Shown here: piece by piece, positions 15,811 to 25,674 of the stretch
How positions within the stretch are numbered: position 1 is the first letter of the stretch
Layout of the letters: each line of letters begins with the position of its first letter
NCBI GenBank assembly: GCA_030653175.1
Contig: JAURZV010000052.1
Location: forward strand, 1 to 64,000
DNA from: Methylobacter sp.
GTDB taxonomy: Bacteria > Pseudomonadota > Gammaproteobacteria > Methylococcales > Methylomonadaceae
Direction: 5' to 3'
DNA length: 64,000 bases
Notes under the pieces: model-generated
Told to the model about the DNA's origin: nothing
The model's input: only the letters and a program-made list of their open reading frames with translations
The model's database searches: none
Position numbers and translations under genes: made by a program

Positions 15811-17511
15811 ATGAAAAATAAAAAAACAATGACTGAAAATGGGCTTGCAGTTTTAGCTATAGGTCTTTTAACTTCCAGTTCTTTGGCAATGTCGGCAACC
15901 TATGACCCATTAAAACTCCAACAAAACAATTTTAATGCTATAGATCAAATTGCACCATCCAACAATGAATCTGGAAGTGCATCATCAATGCTGGATTCAT
16001 TGCAGCAAGCAGAAATAAATAATAAAAAATCGAATTATCTCGAAGCGCTGAGTCTTTTAAAACAAAATAAACTTAAAGAGGCCAGAGATAAAATTTCTGC
16101 ATTATTAAAGCAAGCTCCAGCAGAACCAGAGTTCTATAATTTACAAGCTTTATTGGAAACGCTGGAAAAAAATACCTTTGCTGCGGAACAAAGTTATCAA
16201 AAAGCGCTACAAATTAATCCAATAAATATTTTAGCGCATCTTGGTTTGGCAAAGCTGACTTTAGAAGCAGGAGAACTGGATAAAGCTAAGGATTACGCTA
16301 ATAAGGCATTATCTATTAATGAGAAAACTGTTAGTGCTTATTTTTTGTTAGCGGACATTGCGTATAAACAGAAAAATAACTCCGAAGTGGAAACTGTTTT
16401 ATTAAAAGCGCATGAAAAAGTAAAAGGTAATATCTCCGCAGAAATAGAAGTAATTAAAAATTTAGGGAAGTTTTATGCTCTACAAAATAAACCGGAAAAG
16501 ATACTCTTCTTAAGTGAAGATTTAGTTAAACGTTATCCTGATAATAGTCAAGCGCTGTCCGTTCTTGCCGGTGCTCAAATTGTCAATGATAAAAAAATAT
16601 TGGCAGAACAGACGTTGCGCCAGCTAATTAATCAAGAAAAACAAGATATTAATCATCGTTTGTTATTAGCTAAATTGCTGAGTGAACAGCCCGGTAAAGA
16701 AAAAGAAGCACTGAAATTAATGGATGAAGCGTCAGTAATTGAACCCAATAATCCACAAGCACTTGCCTTTAAGACGGCTTATTTAATTAAACTGCAACGT
16801 TATCCGGAAGCGTCAGAGCTCGCCAGTAAAATCGATAACCTGTTTCCAAAATTAGTATTAGGTAAGCTGTTAAAGGGTGATGTTTTTCTGGGAGAAAAAA
16901 AGTTGGACAAAGCTCTTGCTATCTATCAGCAAGCTTATAAATTGCAGCCCAATGATAAGGTATTATTTACTATTGTCGATTTAATGAGCGCACAGAAAAA
17001 GTTGCCAGAGGCCGTAAAATTTCTCGATCAGGCATTAGAAAAAAACCCAAAAAACAGCGCTATTCATTTCAAGCTAGCAACTGTTTACCAACAGCTGAAT
17101 AACAATTCACAAGCCGAAAATCATTACAAAGCAATATTGGCTGAACAACCCGAGAATGTTCTGGCGCTGAATAATTTAGCATGGCTTTATTCGCAACAAA
17201 ACAATCCGCAAGCTATAGAATTAGCAAAAAAAGCTTACACTAATTCGCCTGAGTCGGGCGCAATTGCAGATACTTATGGCTATATCCTAGTTAAACAGGG
17301 CCAGCCGGCAGAAGGTTTAACTGTGCTTGAAAAGGCTGTCAGCTTGGCGCCCGCCGCAAATGATATTCAGTTTCATCTGGCGGAGGCTTATGCTGCTAAT
17401 AATAACAGGAATAAAGCCCTTGAAATACTCGAAACTCTTGCTAAAGCTGGACAAGACTTTTCGGAAAAAAAGGCCGCCCTTAGTTTATTAGACAAATTAA
17501 AGGCTAATTAA
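15811..17511 (+). CDS. Exported TPR-repeat protein
   Basis: A 566-residue protein with an N-terminal signal peptide (ends near residue 29, Ala-Met-Ser-Ala, with no lipobox Cys) followed by tetratricopeptide repeats from about residue 70 to the end. Several repeats show the Ala-x-x-x-Tyr-x-x-Ala-x-x-x-x-Pro pattern, for example Ala-Glu-Gln-Ser-Tyr-Gln-Lys-Ala-Leu-Gln-Ile-Asn-Pro. It is expected to be a periplasmic protein-interaction scaffold. It stands 87 bp ahead of prsR and is a smaller relative of the PrsT type encoded at 22191, so a part in the same EPS/PEP-CTERM pathway is likely. Confidence 0.8.
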   Translation: MKNKKTMTENGLAVLAIGLLTSSSLAMSATYDPLKLQQNNFNAIDQIAPSNNESGSASSMLDSLQQAEINNKKSNYLEALSLLKQNKLKEARDKISALLKQAPAEPEFYNLQALLETLEKNTFAAEQSYQKALQINPINILAHLGLAKLTLEAGELDKAKDYANKALSINEKTVSAYFLLADIAYKQKNNSEVETVLLKAHEKVKGNISAEIEVIKNLGKFYALQNKPEKILFLSEDLVKRYPDNSQALSVLAGAQIVNDKKILAEQTLRQLINQEKQDINHRLLLAKLLSEQPGKEKEALKLMDEASVIEPNNPQALAFKTAYLIKLQRYPEASELASKIDNLFPKLVLGKLLKGDVFLGEKKLDKALAIYQQAYKLQPNDKVLFTIVDLMSAQKKLPEAVKFLDQALEKNPKNSAIHFKLATVYQQLNNNSQAENHYKAILAEQPENVLALNNLAWLYSQQNNPQAIELAKKAYTNSPESGAIADTYGYILVKQGQPAEGLTVLEKAVSLAPAANDIQFHLAEAYAANNNRNKALEILETLAKAGQDFSEKKAALSLLDKLKAN

Positions 17512-17598
17512 ATATATTCAAGAATGAGTCGTTAATATTATTATGTTGCTCATCTCTCACTCTCGGGCAGTCCACTGACTAAAATTGCTACTTTAAAA

Positions 17599-18957
17599 AT
17601 GAATGATAAAAAAGTATTGCTCGTTGTCGAAGATGATATAGGCTTACAAAAACAATTAAAATGGAGTTTTGATGCGTATCAAACGGTTATTGCCGGCAAT
17701 AGAAATGACGCAGTTGCCGCTTTAAAGCGATATATGCCAAGCGTGGTAACGCTTGATTTGGGCTTGCCGCCGGATGCCGCAAATGCCAGCGAAGGACTAT
17801 CGACACTCAAGGAAATTCTGGAGCTGGCTCCTGCTACAAAAGTCATCGTGGTTACAGGCAATGATGATCGAGAAAACGCCATCAAAGCAGTGGCAATGGG
17901 AGCTTACGATTTCTATCAAAAACCAGTCGATATTGATATTCTCAATATGATTATTAAACGGGCCTTTCAACTGGATGAACTGGAAAAAGAATATTCAACG
18001 CTACGACAAAAGACGCCGGAACCCTTGGCGGGTATTATCGCCTCTTGTAAAAAAATGCATGAACTTTCGCGCATGGTTGAAAAAGTCGCCCCTACTAATG
18101 TCACTACTTTATTATTAGGTGAAAGCGGTACCGGTAAAGAGGTGTTGGCTAAAGCAATTCATAGCCTAAGTGATCGATCTAATAAACCTTTCGTTGCGGT
18201 GAACTGTGCTGCTATTCCGGAAAATTTACTGGAAAGCGAATTATTTGGTTATGAAAAAGGGGCCTTTACCGGAGCCGCACAACAAACCAAAGGTAAAATT
18301 GAATATGCTCATAATGGTACTTTCTTTTTGGATGAAATAGGCGATCTTCCGTTTGCATTACAAGCTAAGTTATTACGTTTTATGCAGGAAAGAACCATAG
18401 AACGGATTGGAGGAAGACAAGAAATTCCGGTTGATGTGCGCATTATTTGCGCAACCCATCAGAATCTGCAAGCATTAATTGATAATGGTCAATTTAGAAG
18501 TGATTTGTATTATCGAATTAATGAAGTGACTATAAATATTCCACCTTTAAGAGAAAGAGAGGGGGATGCAATTGTAATTGCCACTACACTACTAAGACGC
18601 TTCTGTGAAATAAATAATAAGAAAATTAAAGGCTTCAGTAAAGAGGCGACAACAGCTATTGAAACTTATCCATGGCCTGGAAATATTCGAGAACTTGAAA
18701 ATAGGATCAAGAGAGCGGTCATTATGACTGACGAAGTTAATATCACTATTGATGATTTGGAGCTAGCACAAAGTACGGATACTTCAGTACCATTTAATTT
18801 GAAGGAGATTAGAGATGTTGCTGAAACAATTGCCATAAAAAGAGCGCTAATATATTCTGATAATAATATATCAAATGCAGCAAAGCTTTTAGGCGTGACG
18901 CGTCCAACGCTTTATACGCTGCTTGATAAATATGGAATTCAAACTGCTCCCCTCTGA
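17599..18957 (+). CDS. prsR: Sigma-54-dependent response regulator PrsR
   Basis: An NtrC-type activator of 452 residues. The receiver domain (1-120) has acidic Glu11-Asp12-Asp13, phospho-acceptor Asp53 and Lys108. The AAA+ domain (about 145-380) has Walker A Gly-Glu-Ser-Gly-Thr-Gly-Lys (174-180), the sigma-54 contact loop Gly-Ala-Phe-Thr-Gly-Ala (221-226) and Walker B Phe-Phe-Leu-Asp-Glu (242-246). The tail is a Fis-type helix-turn-helix ending Arg-Pro-Thr-Leu-Tyr-Thr-Leu-Leu-Asp-Lys-Tyr-Gly. It is the partner of the PrsK kinase encoded downstream. The stop codon lies inside MITE copy 3, which supplies the last three residues, so the native C-terminus has been replaced. Confidence 0.9.
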   Translation: MNDKKVLLVVEDDIGLQKQLKWSFDAYQTVIAGNRNDAVAALKRYMPSVVTLDLGLPPDAANASEGLSTLKEILELAPATKVIVVTGNDDRENAIKAVAMGAYDFYQKPVDIDILNMIIKRAFQLDELEKEYSTLRQKTPEPLAGIIASCKKMHELSRMVEKVAPTNVTTLLLGESGTGKEVLAKAIHSLSDRSNKPFVAVNCAAIPENLLESELFGYEKGAFTGAAQQTKGKIEYAHNGTFFLDEIGDLPFALQAKLLRFMQERTIERIGGRQEIPVDVRIICATHQNLQALIDNGQFRSDLYYRINEVTINIPPLREREGDAIVIATTLLRRFCEINNKKIKGFSKEATTAIETYPWPGNIRELENRIKRAVIMTDEVNITIDDLELAQSTDTSVPFNLKEIRDVAETIAIKRALIYSDNNISNAAKLLGVTRPTLYTLLDKYGIQTAPL

Positions 18958-19063
18958 GCGAAAAAACATCTACTTTTTAAAAGCAGATAAAGTTATTGTT
19001 ATTCATTAGCTTAATCAGTTTTGACGTGCTATAAGTTAAATATTTTCTGAGTAAGATGGGAGT
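18946..19063 (-). repeat. MITE-like element, copy 3, overlapping the prsR stop
   Basis: A 118-bp copy of the same family, inverted relative to copy 1. Its left end (GCTCCCCTCTGAGCG) supplies the final codons GCT CCC CTC and the TGA stop of prsR; the right end is GATGGGAGT followed by A. It separates prsR from the 19194 gene. Confidence 0.8.
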
Positions 19064-19193
19064 AATAAAGCTGTAAACATTCATCTCCTTCTTTGAAAAT
19101 GTAGGATTATTTGAAAAGTCTCTTCTAACACCTACTTGGAAAGTAGGAGAACTGAATAGTTACCTATTCAATGAATTTTATAGGACTTATATA

Positions 19194-19970
19194 ATGCTCA
19201 GATTGATTTTTTCAATAGTATTATTCCTGGTTTTTGAAATACCAATTATTTCTAATGCTGCTGGTATCTATGATAATAGTTTGAAGAATGTTGATAAGAA
19301 AAAAAATGAAAAATTGGAAAACATCAACGCTAATGAAATAAATCTTTTGAATGATAACAGGGACAAAATTGCGTCTGAGTATGATATTGAGTTGCTTTCG
19401 ATATTGAAAAAAAATACAATGATACAAAAAATACAAAATAAGCCATTGAGTTATCAGCAATATTATTTAACGGGTGCAGGCAGAAGTGGCTATACTCAGT
19501 TTATAAGTAACAATGGAATTGATGTGCTGACATTATTGGAAACTGAGATGGGTTGGAAGGAAATAAAAGCGGATTTAAATTATTCTATTATTATTTTTAA
19601 TAGAATTGATATATGGGCAAAAAATTTTCTTGATGAACGTATAGATACAAATTATGTGTTGAGTACTGATGTTAATAGTATTAGGCAGCCAAAGAGAAAA
19701 CGAAATTTGTATGAAAACCAGAACATATTTTCTAGTATGATCTATCAAAATGATACACATTATAAACACCAAGATGGCTATAAAATATCATCAAGCTATA
19801 ATGATAAGCTAAATAGTGTGTATGAAGACGATAATGGTGATGAGCAAAATAGATTAAGTCTTATTTATTTATGGGAAAAGTATTCAGATGTTATAGCTGG
19901 AGTGCTGGTCATTGCAATATTATGGCTAGTTATAGCAAATCTAATAAAAATTCTAACGTCAATTGGCTGA
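19194..19970 (+). CDS. Signal-peptide and C-terminal-anchor protein, unrecognised
   Basis: A 258-residue protein I do not recognise. It starts with an apparent signal peptide (residues 1-24, ending Ile-Ser-Asn-Ala-Ala), continues with a Lys/Asn/Asp/Ile-rich polar domain, and ends in one hydrophobic helix (about 232-255) with only Gly after it. No PEP-CTERM motif or basic tail follows. The likely topology is a periplasmic domain tethered to the inner membrane by its C-terminus. Base composition is noticeably more AT-rich than its neighbours. It sits between prsR and prsK, 18 bp before prsK, so it may be co-transcribed with the kinase and act as a sensor accessory, but that is inference. Confidence 0.65.
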   Translation: MLRLIFSIVLFLVFEIPIISNAAGIYDNSLKNVDKKKNEKLENINANEINLLNDNRDKIASEYDIELLSILKKNTMIQKIQNKPLSYQQYYLTGAGRSGYTQFISNNGIDVLTLLETEMGWKEIKADLNYSIIIFNRIDIWAKNFLDERIDTNYVLSTDVNSIRQPKRKRNLYENQNIFSSMIYQNDTHYKHQDGYKISSSYNDKLNSVYEDDNGDEQNRLSLIYLWEKYSDVIAGVLVIAILWLVIANLIKILTSIG

Positions 19971-19988
19971 GGAAGATGTTGAAAAGTT

Positions 19989-22064
19989 ATGGAAAGCTAT
20001 AGTTTCTACGGTTATTTAACAGCTAGCATTGCTTATTTTCTTTTGTTGCCGCTGTCTTTTGTAGGTATAAAAAAAAATCCGCTAGCAATTCAATTTATTA
20101 TAGCAATTGGTTTTTCATTGCTTTGGGCCGGTTTTGCTGCTTACACACTACAAAGCACCGATTTATTCATTTCAGAAATCCTGCCCCTTGAAACATTACG
20201 TAATGCGGCTTGGTTTTTTTTATTGGGCACATTGCTGTCCCGTCAACAGTTTAATTGTAACTATACTTTAGTGCTTAAGTCCAGAGTGGCTTATGTGGTA
20301 ATTTTGTTAACGGTATTTGTTTTGGTGCTGGAAGTTTTCGCAGACTTTCGATATTTCATTCAGCAATTCATTGGACAAGATCCGCGTCTTGTTGCGCATG
20401 CTATTTTTTCGATTATAGGCTTAATTTTAGTCGAGCAAGCATACCGTAATGCCGGTGTTGAGCAGCGCTGGGTAATTAAATTTTCATGTTTGAGTTTGGG
20501 CGCATTATTTATTACTGATTTTATTGTTTACAGTAAGTCGTTATTGTTTGTAAAGCTTGACGATACGCTTTGGAATTCGCGAGGATTTATTAATGTTCTT
20601 ATAATACCCTTATTAGCTGTTTCAATCCGTCGATTCCAGACCGATGCCGCTAGAATAAATTTTTCAAGGAAGTTGGTGTTTCATACAGCGGTACTGTTTA
20701 GTATTGGGTTGTATTTAATTTTGATGTCGTTCACTGGCTTTTATATCAGGAATTATGGTGGCAGTTGGGGAAAGCTCGCACAATTGATCTTTATTTTTCT
20801 AGCAATCCTGTTGCTTTCAATCGCTTTTATTTCGGGAAAGGTCAAGGCGCTAGCTAAAGTTTATTTCAGTAAACATTTTTTTCACCTCCGTTATGACTAT
20901 CGTGATGAGTGGATTAAGCTCTGCAAATCGCTAGCCATGTTAGACTCTCTCAGCGAATTATCTGGATTTATTATTAAAACTATGGCTGAGCTGGTCGATA
21001 GTTCAGGGGGAGGCTTATGGTTAAAAAATGAGCAGGGTGATTTTTATCTGACTGAAGAAAATAATCTTGGTTTCCAGTCTTTGCAATTGATTAACGCTAA
21101 CCAGTCTTTGGTGCAATTTCTTATTGCCAAACGTTGGGTTATTGACTTTATTGAGCTTATAAATGACCCTGAAGTTTACGATGAAGTGGATTTATCACAA
21201 TGGTGTTCAAAAGAGAAAAATGTCTGGTTAATTATTCCATTGTTTCGGCAAAATGAGATGGAAGCTTTTGTAGTATTGACTCAGGCTAGAGCTATAAGAA
21301 GACTTAATTGGGAAGATCATGACTTATTAAAAACAGCTGGTATGCAATTAGCCAATGCATTGGCACTCAGTCGAGCTAGTGAAGCATTGGCTAAATCGCG
21401 TCAGTTTGAGGCTTATAATCGGTTTTCTGCTTATCTTGTACATGACTTGAAAAATCTAGTAGCACAAATCTCCCTTATTGTAAGAAATGCGGAAGGGCAT
21501 AAACATAATCCAGAATTTATTGATGATTCTATAGCGACTCTTGAAAATGTAGTTAATAAAATTGATCATCTTCTTGGCCAACTAAAAAAAGGTGTTAAAA
21601 ATAATGGGGATAGGGTAATAATCAATCTAGCGGATATCGTATCTGATGTTGCTATTCTACAAGCTGGAAACAGACCGGTTCTGCAACTAGCTGTAAGCCA
21701 AGATAATATTTGTATTTTAGGCGAAAAAGAAAAAATAACTGCTATTTTGGGCCACCTGGTGCAAAATGCACAGGACGCAACTGATGATAAAGGCTTGGTT
21801 AGATTGGAGTTAAGTAGAGATGAGCAGCAGGCAATCATTAAAATCATTGATAATGGCTCTGGTATGGATAACAAGTTTATTGCAGAGCGTCTATTCAAGC
21901 CATTTGACACAACTAAAGGTAATGCAGGAATGGGAATTGGTGTTTATGAAGCTCGTGATTATATATTAAAACATTCTGGTCAGATTACTGTTGATAGTAC
22001 GCCGGACGAAGGAAGTATATTTACTATTAAACTGCCTCTAGTTAATGGTTTATTGGACGCATAA
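19989..22064 (+). CDS. prsK: PEP-CTERM system histidine kinase PrsK
   Basis: A membrane sensor kinase of 691 residues. About eight to nine hydrophobic segments fill residues 1-305, a GAF-like domain spans about 320-450, and the catalytic core follows. The H-box is Val-His-Asp-Leu-Lys-Asn (His about 485), the N-box Leu-Val-Gln-Asn-Ala-Gln-Asp-Ala near 590, G1 Asp-Asn-Gly-Ser-Gly-Met-Asp near 620 and G2 Gly-Met-Gly-Ile-Gly-Val near 655. This layout is that of PrsK, which phosphorylates PrsR to activate sigma-54 promoters. Unusually, prsK here follows prsR, with a MITE and an unrecognised gene between them. Confidence 0.9.
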   Translation: MESYSFYGYLTASIAYFLLLPLSFVGIKKNPLAIQFIIAIGFSLLWAGFAAYTLQSTDLFISEILPLETLRNAAWFFLLGTLLSRQQFNCNYTLVLKSRVAYVVILLTVFVLVLEVFADFRYFIQQFIGQDPRLVAHAIFSIIGLILVEQAYRNAGVEQRWVIKFSCLSLGALFITDFIVYSKSLLFVKLDDTLWNSRGFINVLIIPLLAVSIRRFQTDAARINFSRKLVFHTAVLFSIGLYLILMSFTGFYIRNYGGSWGKLAQLIFIFLAILLLSIAFISGKVKALAKVYFSKHFFHLRYDYRDEWIKLCKSLAMLDSLSELSGFIIKTMAELVDSSGGGLWLKNEQGDFYLTEENNLGFQSLQLINANQSLVQFLIAKRWVIDFIELINDPEVYDEVDLSQWCSKEKNVWLIIPLFRQNEMEAFVVLTQARAIRRLNWEDHDLLKTAGMQLANALALSRASEALAKSRQFEAYNRFSAYLVHDLKNLVAQISLIVRNAEGHKHNPEFIDDSIATLENVVNKIDHLLGQLKKGVKNNGDRVIINLADIVSDVAILQAGNRPVLQLAVSQDNICILGEKEKITAILGHLVQNAQDATDDKGLVRLELSRDEQQAIIKIIDNGSGMDNKFIAERLFKPFDTTKGNAGMGIGVYEARDYILKHSGQITVDSTPDEGSIFTIKLPLVNGLLDA

Positions 22065-22190
22065 TGTAATGTGTTTTTTGCAATATGCCTGTAGTTTAAA
22101 GTTGTATGCGTTGAATTTAAAGATATGAGATGGAATAAACATAGCTAGTTGATAGTTCTAAATCCGAGATTTTTATAGAGTGAAGTTAAC

Positions 22191-24626
22191 ATGATTAGAC
22201 CTAAGTGTCGTGGCAATAGAAAGTTAATAATTTTAATTTTTTCAACGTTATTATTGGGAAGCTGCAATAAAGAAGACCCCAAAGAGCATTTGCAAAAAGG
22301 CGTTGAATATTTTAATAAGGGGGAGTATGAAAAAGCTGTGCTTGAATTAAAAACAGCGAGCCAGTCCGATAAAAATACTGCTGAAACCTATTATTATCTC
22401 GCTTTGCTGGATGAAAAGAATAGGCAATATAAAGCGATGATTGAAAACTTGAAAAAAACTATTGAGTTATCTCCTTCGCATACAGGAGCCAGATTAAAGC
22501 TTGGTAAGGTTCAGCTTCTGTTAGGCCAACCCGATGCAGCGCTTGAGCAAGCCGAATTCATTTTAAAGGGGGAAAGCCAGAATTTGGACGCATTATTGTT
22601 AAAAGCATCGGTTTTCACCAAACAAAAAAAATATACAGAAGCGCTAGCAATTGTAAATGGTGTTTTAACAACGAATCCAGGCTTTTCTGATGCCTTGATG
22701 TTGAATGCATTAATTTATATGGAAACAGAAAGATTTAATGATGCTTTGACTTTAATAAATACTGCAATAAAGCTAGATACCAGTAATGTTGCGTTACGGC
22801 TTTTTAAAATTCAATTAGATGCAAAGACCCGGAATAGTGATGCTGTTGTTGCTGATTATCATGAATTAGTTTCTTTATATCCTGACAACCAAGAATTTAA
22901 AATTATATTGGCTAAAATCTACGCTCAAACAGGTAAAAAAGCAGAGGCTGAAGAATTATTGAAAGGATTGATTGCTGCAAAACCTGATGATATCAATTTG
23001 AAATTATTGTTACTTGATTTTTTAGCCGCTTCAAATCCAGAAAGAGTGCAAGAACAATTTCGGCAATTTACGGAGCAATATAAGGACAAATCAAAAACAT
23101 TACTCGCTTTTGCTACATGGTCGATTGCTCAAAAAAACTTTGATGAAGCAAAAAAGGTACTTAATCGGCTTATAGATCTGGATGAGGATATTGAGCAAGT
23201 GCTCTCAGCAAAAATGATACTTGCAAAAATTGCATTTGATGTTAAAGATTTTGAAACATCAGAAAAAATTGTTGCGGAAGTTTTAGCCGCTAATTCAAAT
23301 TATATTGATGCTAAAGTTTTTCAGGCGAGATTGTTACTTACAAAAAAACAGTATGATGACGCAATCGATTTATTATCTAAAGTACTTTGGGAAAAACCAG
23401 GTTCTGAGGAAACGCTTATTTTACTAGCTCAGTCATTTACCATTAAAGGAGATCAAAAACAGGCAGAAAAACAATTCTTAAGGGTTTTGGAAGTCAATCC
23501 TACGAATTCCCAAGCGCTAAAATATATTTATGACAAAGCTTTAGCAGTTAAAGATGTTAATTATGCACAGGAAATAATTGAAAAAGCATTAAGGGTTGAG
23601 CCGGAAAATTTAGTGCTGCTTGAGAGATTAGTCAAGCTAAATTTATTGGCAAGTAAGTGGGATAATGCAAAAGGATTGATACAAAGAATTTTAAATAGTA
23701 ATAATCCACAAGCGAAAAATTTGGCAAAATATCTACAGGGCCAAATTTTTCAAGAGCAAGGTGATTATGTTAAAGCAATTGAGCTATATAAAGAATTAGT
23801 AGTAGATATCCCTGGAAATTATGAAGTTTTAGTTAATATGGTTCGTTGCTACGAGGGCCTAAATAAAAAAGATGACATGATTGTCTTCTTAAATAATCTA
23901 TTGGCTAAGGATCATCAGAATATTTCGGCAAGTATTATTTTAAGCAATCTATTGGTAAAAGATAAACAGTTTGATAAGTCATCATTACTATTGACAAATT
24001 TAATTGAGAAAAATAAGAAATTATCAGAGTTGTATGCTTCACTAGCACAAATTAAGTTAGCACAAGGTGACAATAAGGCAGCTATCGCAATTTATCAAGA
24101 TGGACTTCAACAGAATCCAGGGGATGTGAAATTATTACTATCTTTAGCGACTTTATATGAAATACAGGGTGATTATGATTCCGCAATTTCAACCTATGAG
24201 ACATTGTTAACAAGCGATCCTAATTTAGATCTTGCGATCAACAACTTAGCAGCTATACTTACGGATCGATATACAAGTGAAGAAAAATTAGAAAAGGCTG
24301 TCCAGCTGACTGAAAAATTTAAAGACTCAATACAGCCTTATTACAAGGATACCTATGCTTGGGCAATGATTAAACAAGGTGATTCAAGGAAGGGTTTGAG
24401 CTTGTTAAATCAAATAATTACTTCGGCACCTGATGTTCCGATATTTAGATATCATTTAGGTGTTGCTTATTATAAAAATGGAAATAATAGCGCGGCCATT
24501 GCCGAACTCAGGCAGGCTCTTGAATTGGCGGCGAAGAAGGGAGGGTTTCCTGATGAAAAAGCAGCTGAGTTATTATTGAATGAAATCATGGCTAAAACGA
24601 AACGCACAAAAGATAATCTTTTATAA
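22191..24626 (+). CDS. prsT: PEP-CTERM system TPR lipoprotein PrsT
   Basis: An 811-residue lipoprotein. The lipobox is Leu-Leu-Gly-Ser-Cys with lipidated Cys25, and Asn at +2 does not suggest inner-membrane retention. The rest is a continuous array of TPR repeats, as in the PrsT family, which accompanies PrsK/PrsR and EPS loci. It is expected to be a periplasmic scaffold for the EPS export complex. It lies 126 bp after prsK and 37 bp before the first sugar-nucleotide gene, so it links the regulatory block to the EPS operon. Confidence 0.85.
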   Translation: MIRPKCRGNRKLIILIFSTLLLGSCNKEDPKEHLQKGVEYFNKGEYEKAVLELKTASQSDKNTAETYYYLALLDEKNRQYKAMIENLKKTIELSPSHTGARLKLGKVQLLLGQPDAALEQAEFILKGESQNLDALLLKASVFTKQKKYTEALAIVNGVLTTNPGFSDALMLNALIYMETERFNDALTLINTAIKLDTSNVALRLFKIQLDAKTRNSDAVVADYHELVSLYPDNQEFKIILAKIYAQTGKKAEAEELLKGLIAAKPDDINLKLLLLDFLAASNPERVQEQFRQFTEQYKDKSKTLLAFATWSIAQKNFDEAKKVLNRLIDLDEDIEQVLSAKMILAKIAFDVKDFETSEKIVAEVLAANSNYIDAKVFQARLLLTKKQYDDAIDLLSKVLWEKPGSEETLILLAQSFTIKGDQKQAEKQFLRVLEVNPTNSQALKYIYDKALAVKDVNYAQEIIEKALRVEPENLVLLERLVKLNLLASKWDNAKGLIQRILNSNNPQAKNLAKYLQGQIFQEQGDYVKAIELYKELVVDIPGNYEVLVNMVRCYEGLNKKDDMIVFLNNLLAKDHQNISASIILSNLLVKDKQFDKSSLLLTNLIEKNKKLSELYASLAQIKLAQGDNKAAIAIYQDGLQQNPGDVKLLLSLATLYEIQGDYDSAISTYETLLTSDPNLDLAINNLAAILTDRYTSEEKLEKAVQLTEKFKDSIQPYYKDTYAWAMIKQGDSRKGLSLLNQIITSAPDVPIFRYHLGVAYYKNGNNSAAIAELRQALELAAKKGGFPDEKAAELLLNEIMAKTKRTKDNLL

Positions 24627-24663
24627 AGTATTTTCATTTTAACAGCATTCATAGGGGGAAATT

Positions 24664-25674
24664 TTGAAGATATTGGTAACAGGAGCAGCAGGATTTATAG
24701 GTTCAACCCTTAGTTTAAGATTACTAGACCGTGGAGATGAAGTTGTTGGCATAGACAATCTTAACGATTATTACGATGTTAATTTAAAGCTGGCGCGATT
24801 AGAACGGTTGCAAGATTATGACGACTTTAAATTTATTAAGCTTGAAATTGCCGATAGGGCTGCAGTAGAAGAGCTTTTTGCCCGTGAGCAGTTTCAAAGA
24901 GTCGTGCATCTGGCGGCTCAAGCAGGCGTGCGGTATTCGATAACCCATCCTCGTGCCTATATCGATTCGAATATAGTCGGCTTCATCAATATATTGGAAG
25001 GGTGTAGGCGTCATGCCGTCGAGCATTTAGCCTACGCTTCATCCAGTTCGGTTTATGGGGCGAACACCAAAATGCCTTTTTCTGTCCATGACAATGTCGA
25101 TCATCCTGTTTCGCTTTATGCTGCAAGTAAAAAAGCCAATGAATTAATGGCCCATACTTATAGCCATCTTTATAACCTGCCGACCACCGGTTTGCGGTTT
25201 TTTACCGTTTACGGTCCTTGGGGCCGGCCGGATATGTCGTTGTTCATGTTCACCCGTAATATCCTTGAAGGTAAAGCGATAGATGTGTTTAATTATGGTA
25301 ACCATCGTCGTGATTTTACTTATATAGATGATATTGTTGAGGGGGTTGTCAGGGTTATTGATAAACCGGCACAAGTTAATGCTGACTGGGAAAGTGGAAA
25401 TCCTGATCCGGCAACCAGCTTTGCTCCTTACCGTATCTATAACATAGGTAACAATAATCCAGTACATTTGCTAACTTTTATTGAAACGCTGGAAAAATGT
25501 TTGGGTAAAGAGGCAATAAAGAACTTGTTACCTTTGCAGCCGGGAGATGTGCCGGATACCTATGCAGATGTTTCAGATTTGGTGAATGATTTGGGGTATA
25601 AGCCAGCCATGTTGCTGGAAGACGGGATTAAGAGTTTTGTTCAATGGTATAAAAACTTTTACAGGATAACTTGA
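24664..25674 (+). CDS. UDP-glucuronate 4-epimerase-like NAD-dependent epimerase
   Basis: A short-chain dehydrogenase-type sugar epimerase of 336 residues. It has the NAD-binding Gly-Ala-Ala-Gly-Phe-Ile-Gly (7-13), Ser-Ser-Ser-Val-Tyr-Gly and catalytic Tyr-x-x-x-Lys in [10 protein letters not shown]. Asp-Asn-Leu-Asn-Asp-Tyr-Tyr-Asp at 31-38 is characteristic of the UDP-glucuronate/CapI-type 4-epimerase group, so UDP-galacturonate supply is the best guess. Translation starts at TTG, preceded by AGGGGGA. The stop overlaps the next start. Confidence 0.85.
   Translation: MKILVTGAAGFIGSTLSLRLLDRGDEVVGIDNLNDYYDVNLKLARLERLQDYDDFKFIKLEIADRAAVEELFAREQFQRVVHLAAQAGVRYSITHPRAYIDSNIVGFINILEGCRRHAVEHLAYASSSSVYGANTKMPFSVHDNVDHPVSLYAASKKANELMAHTYSHLYNLPTTGLRFFTVYGPWGRPDMSLFMFTRNILEGKAIDVFNYGNHRRDFTYIDDIVEGVVRVIDKPAQVNADWESGNPDPATSFAPYRIYNIGNNNPVHLLTFIETLEKCLGKEAIKNLLPLQPGDVPDTYADVSDLVNDLGYKPAMLLEDGIKSFVQWYKNFYRIT

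Noticed and set aside
22132-22147. TGGAATAAACATAGCT before prsT as a possible sigma-54 site
   Set aside because: Spacing fits, but the -24 and -12 blocks match the consensus poorly beyond the GG and GC.
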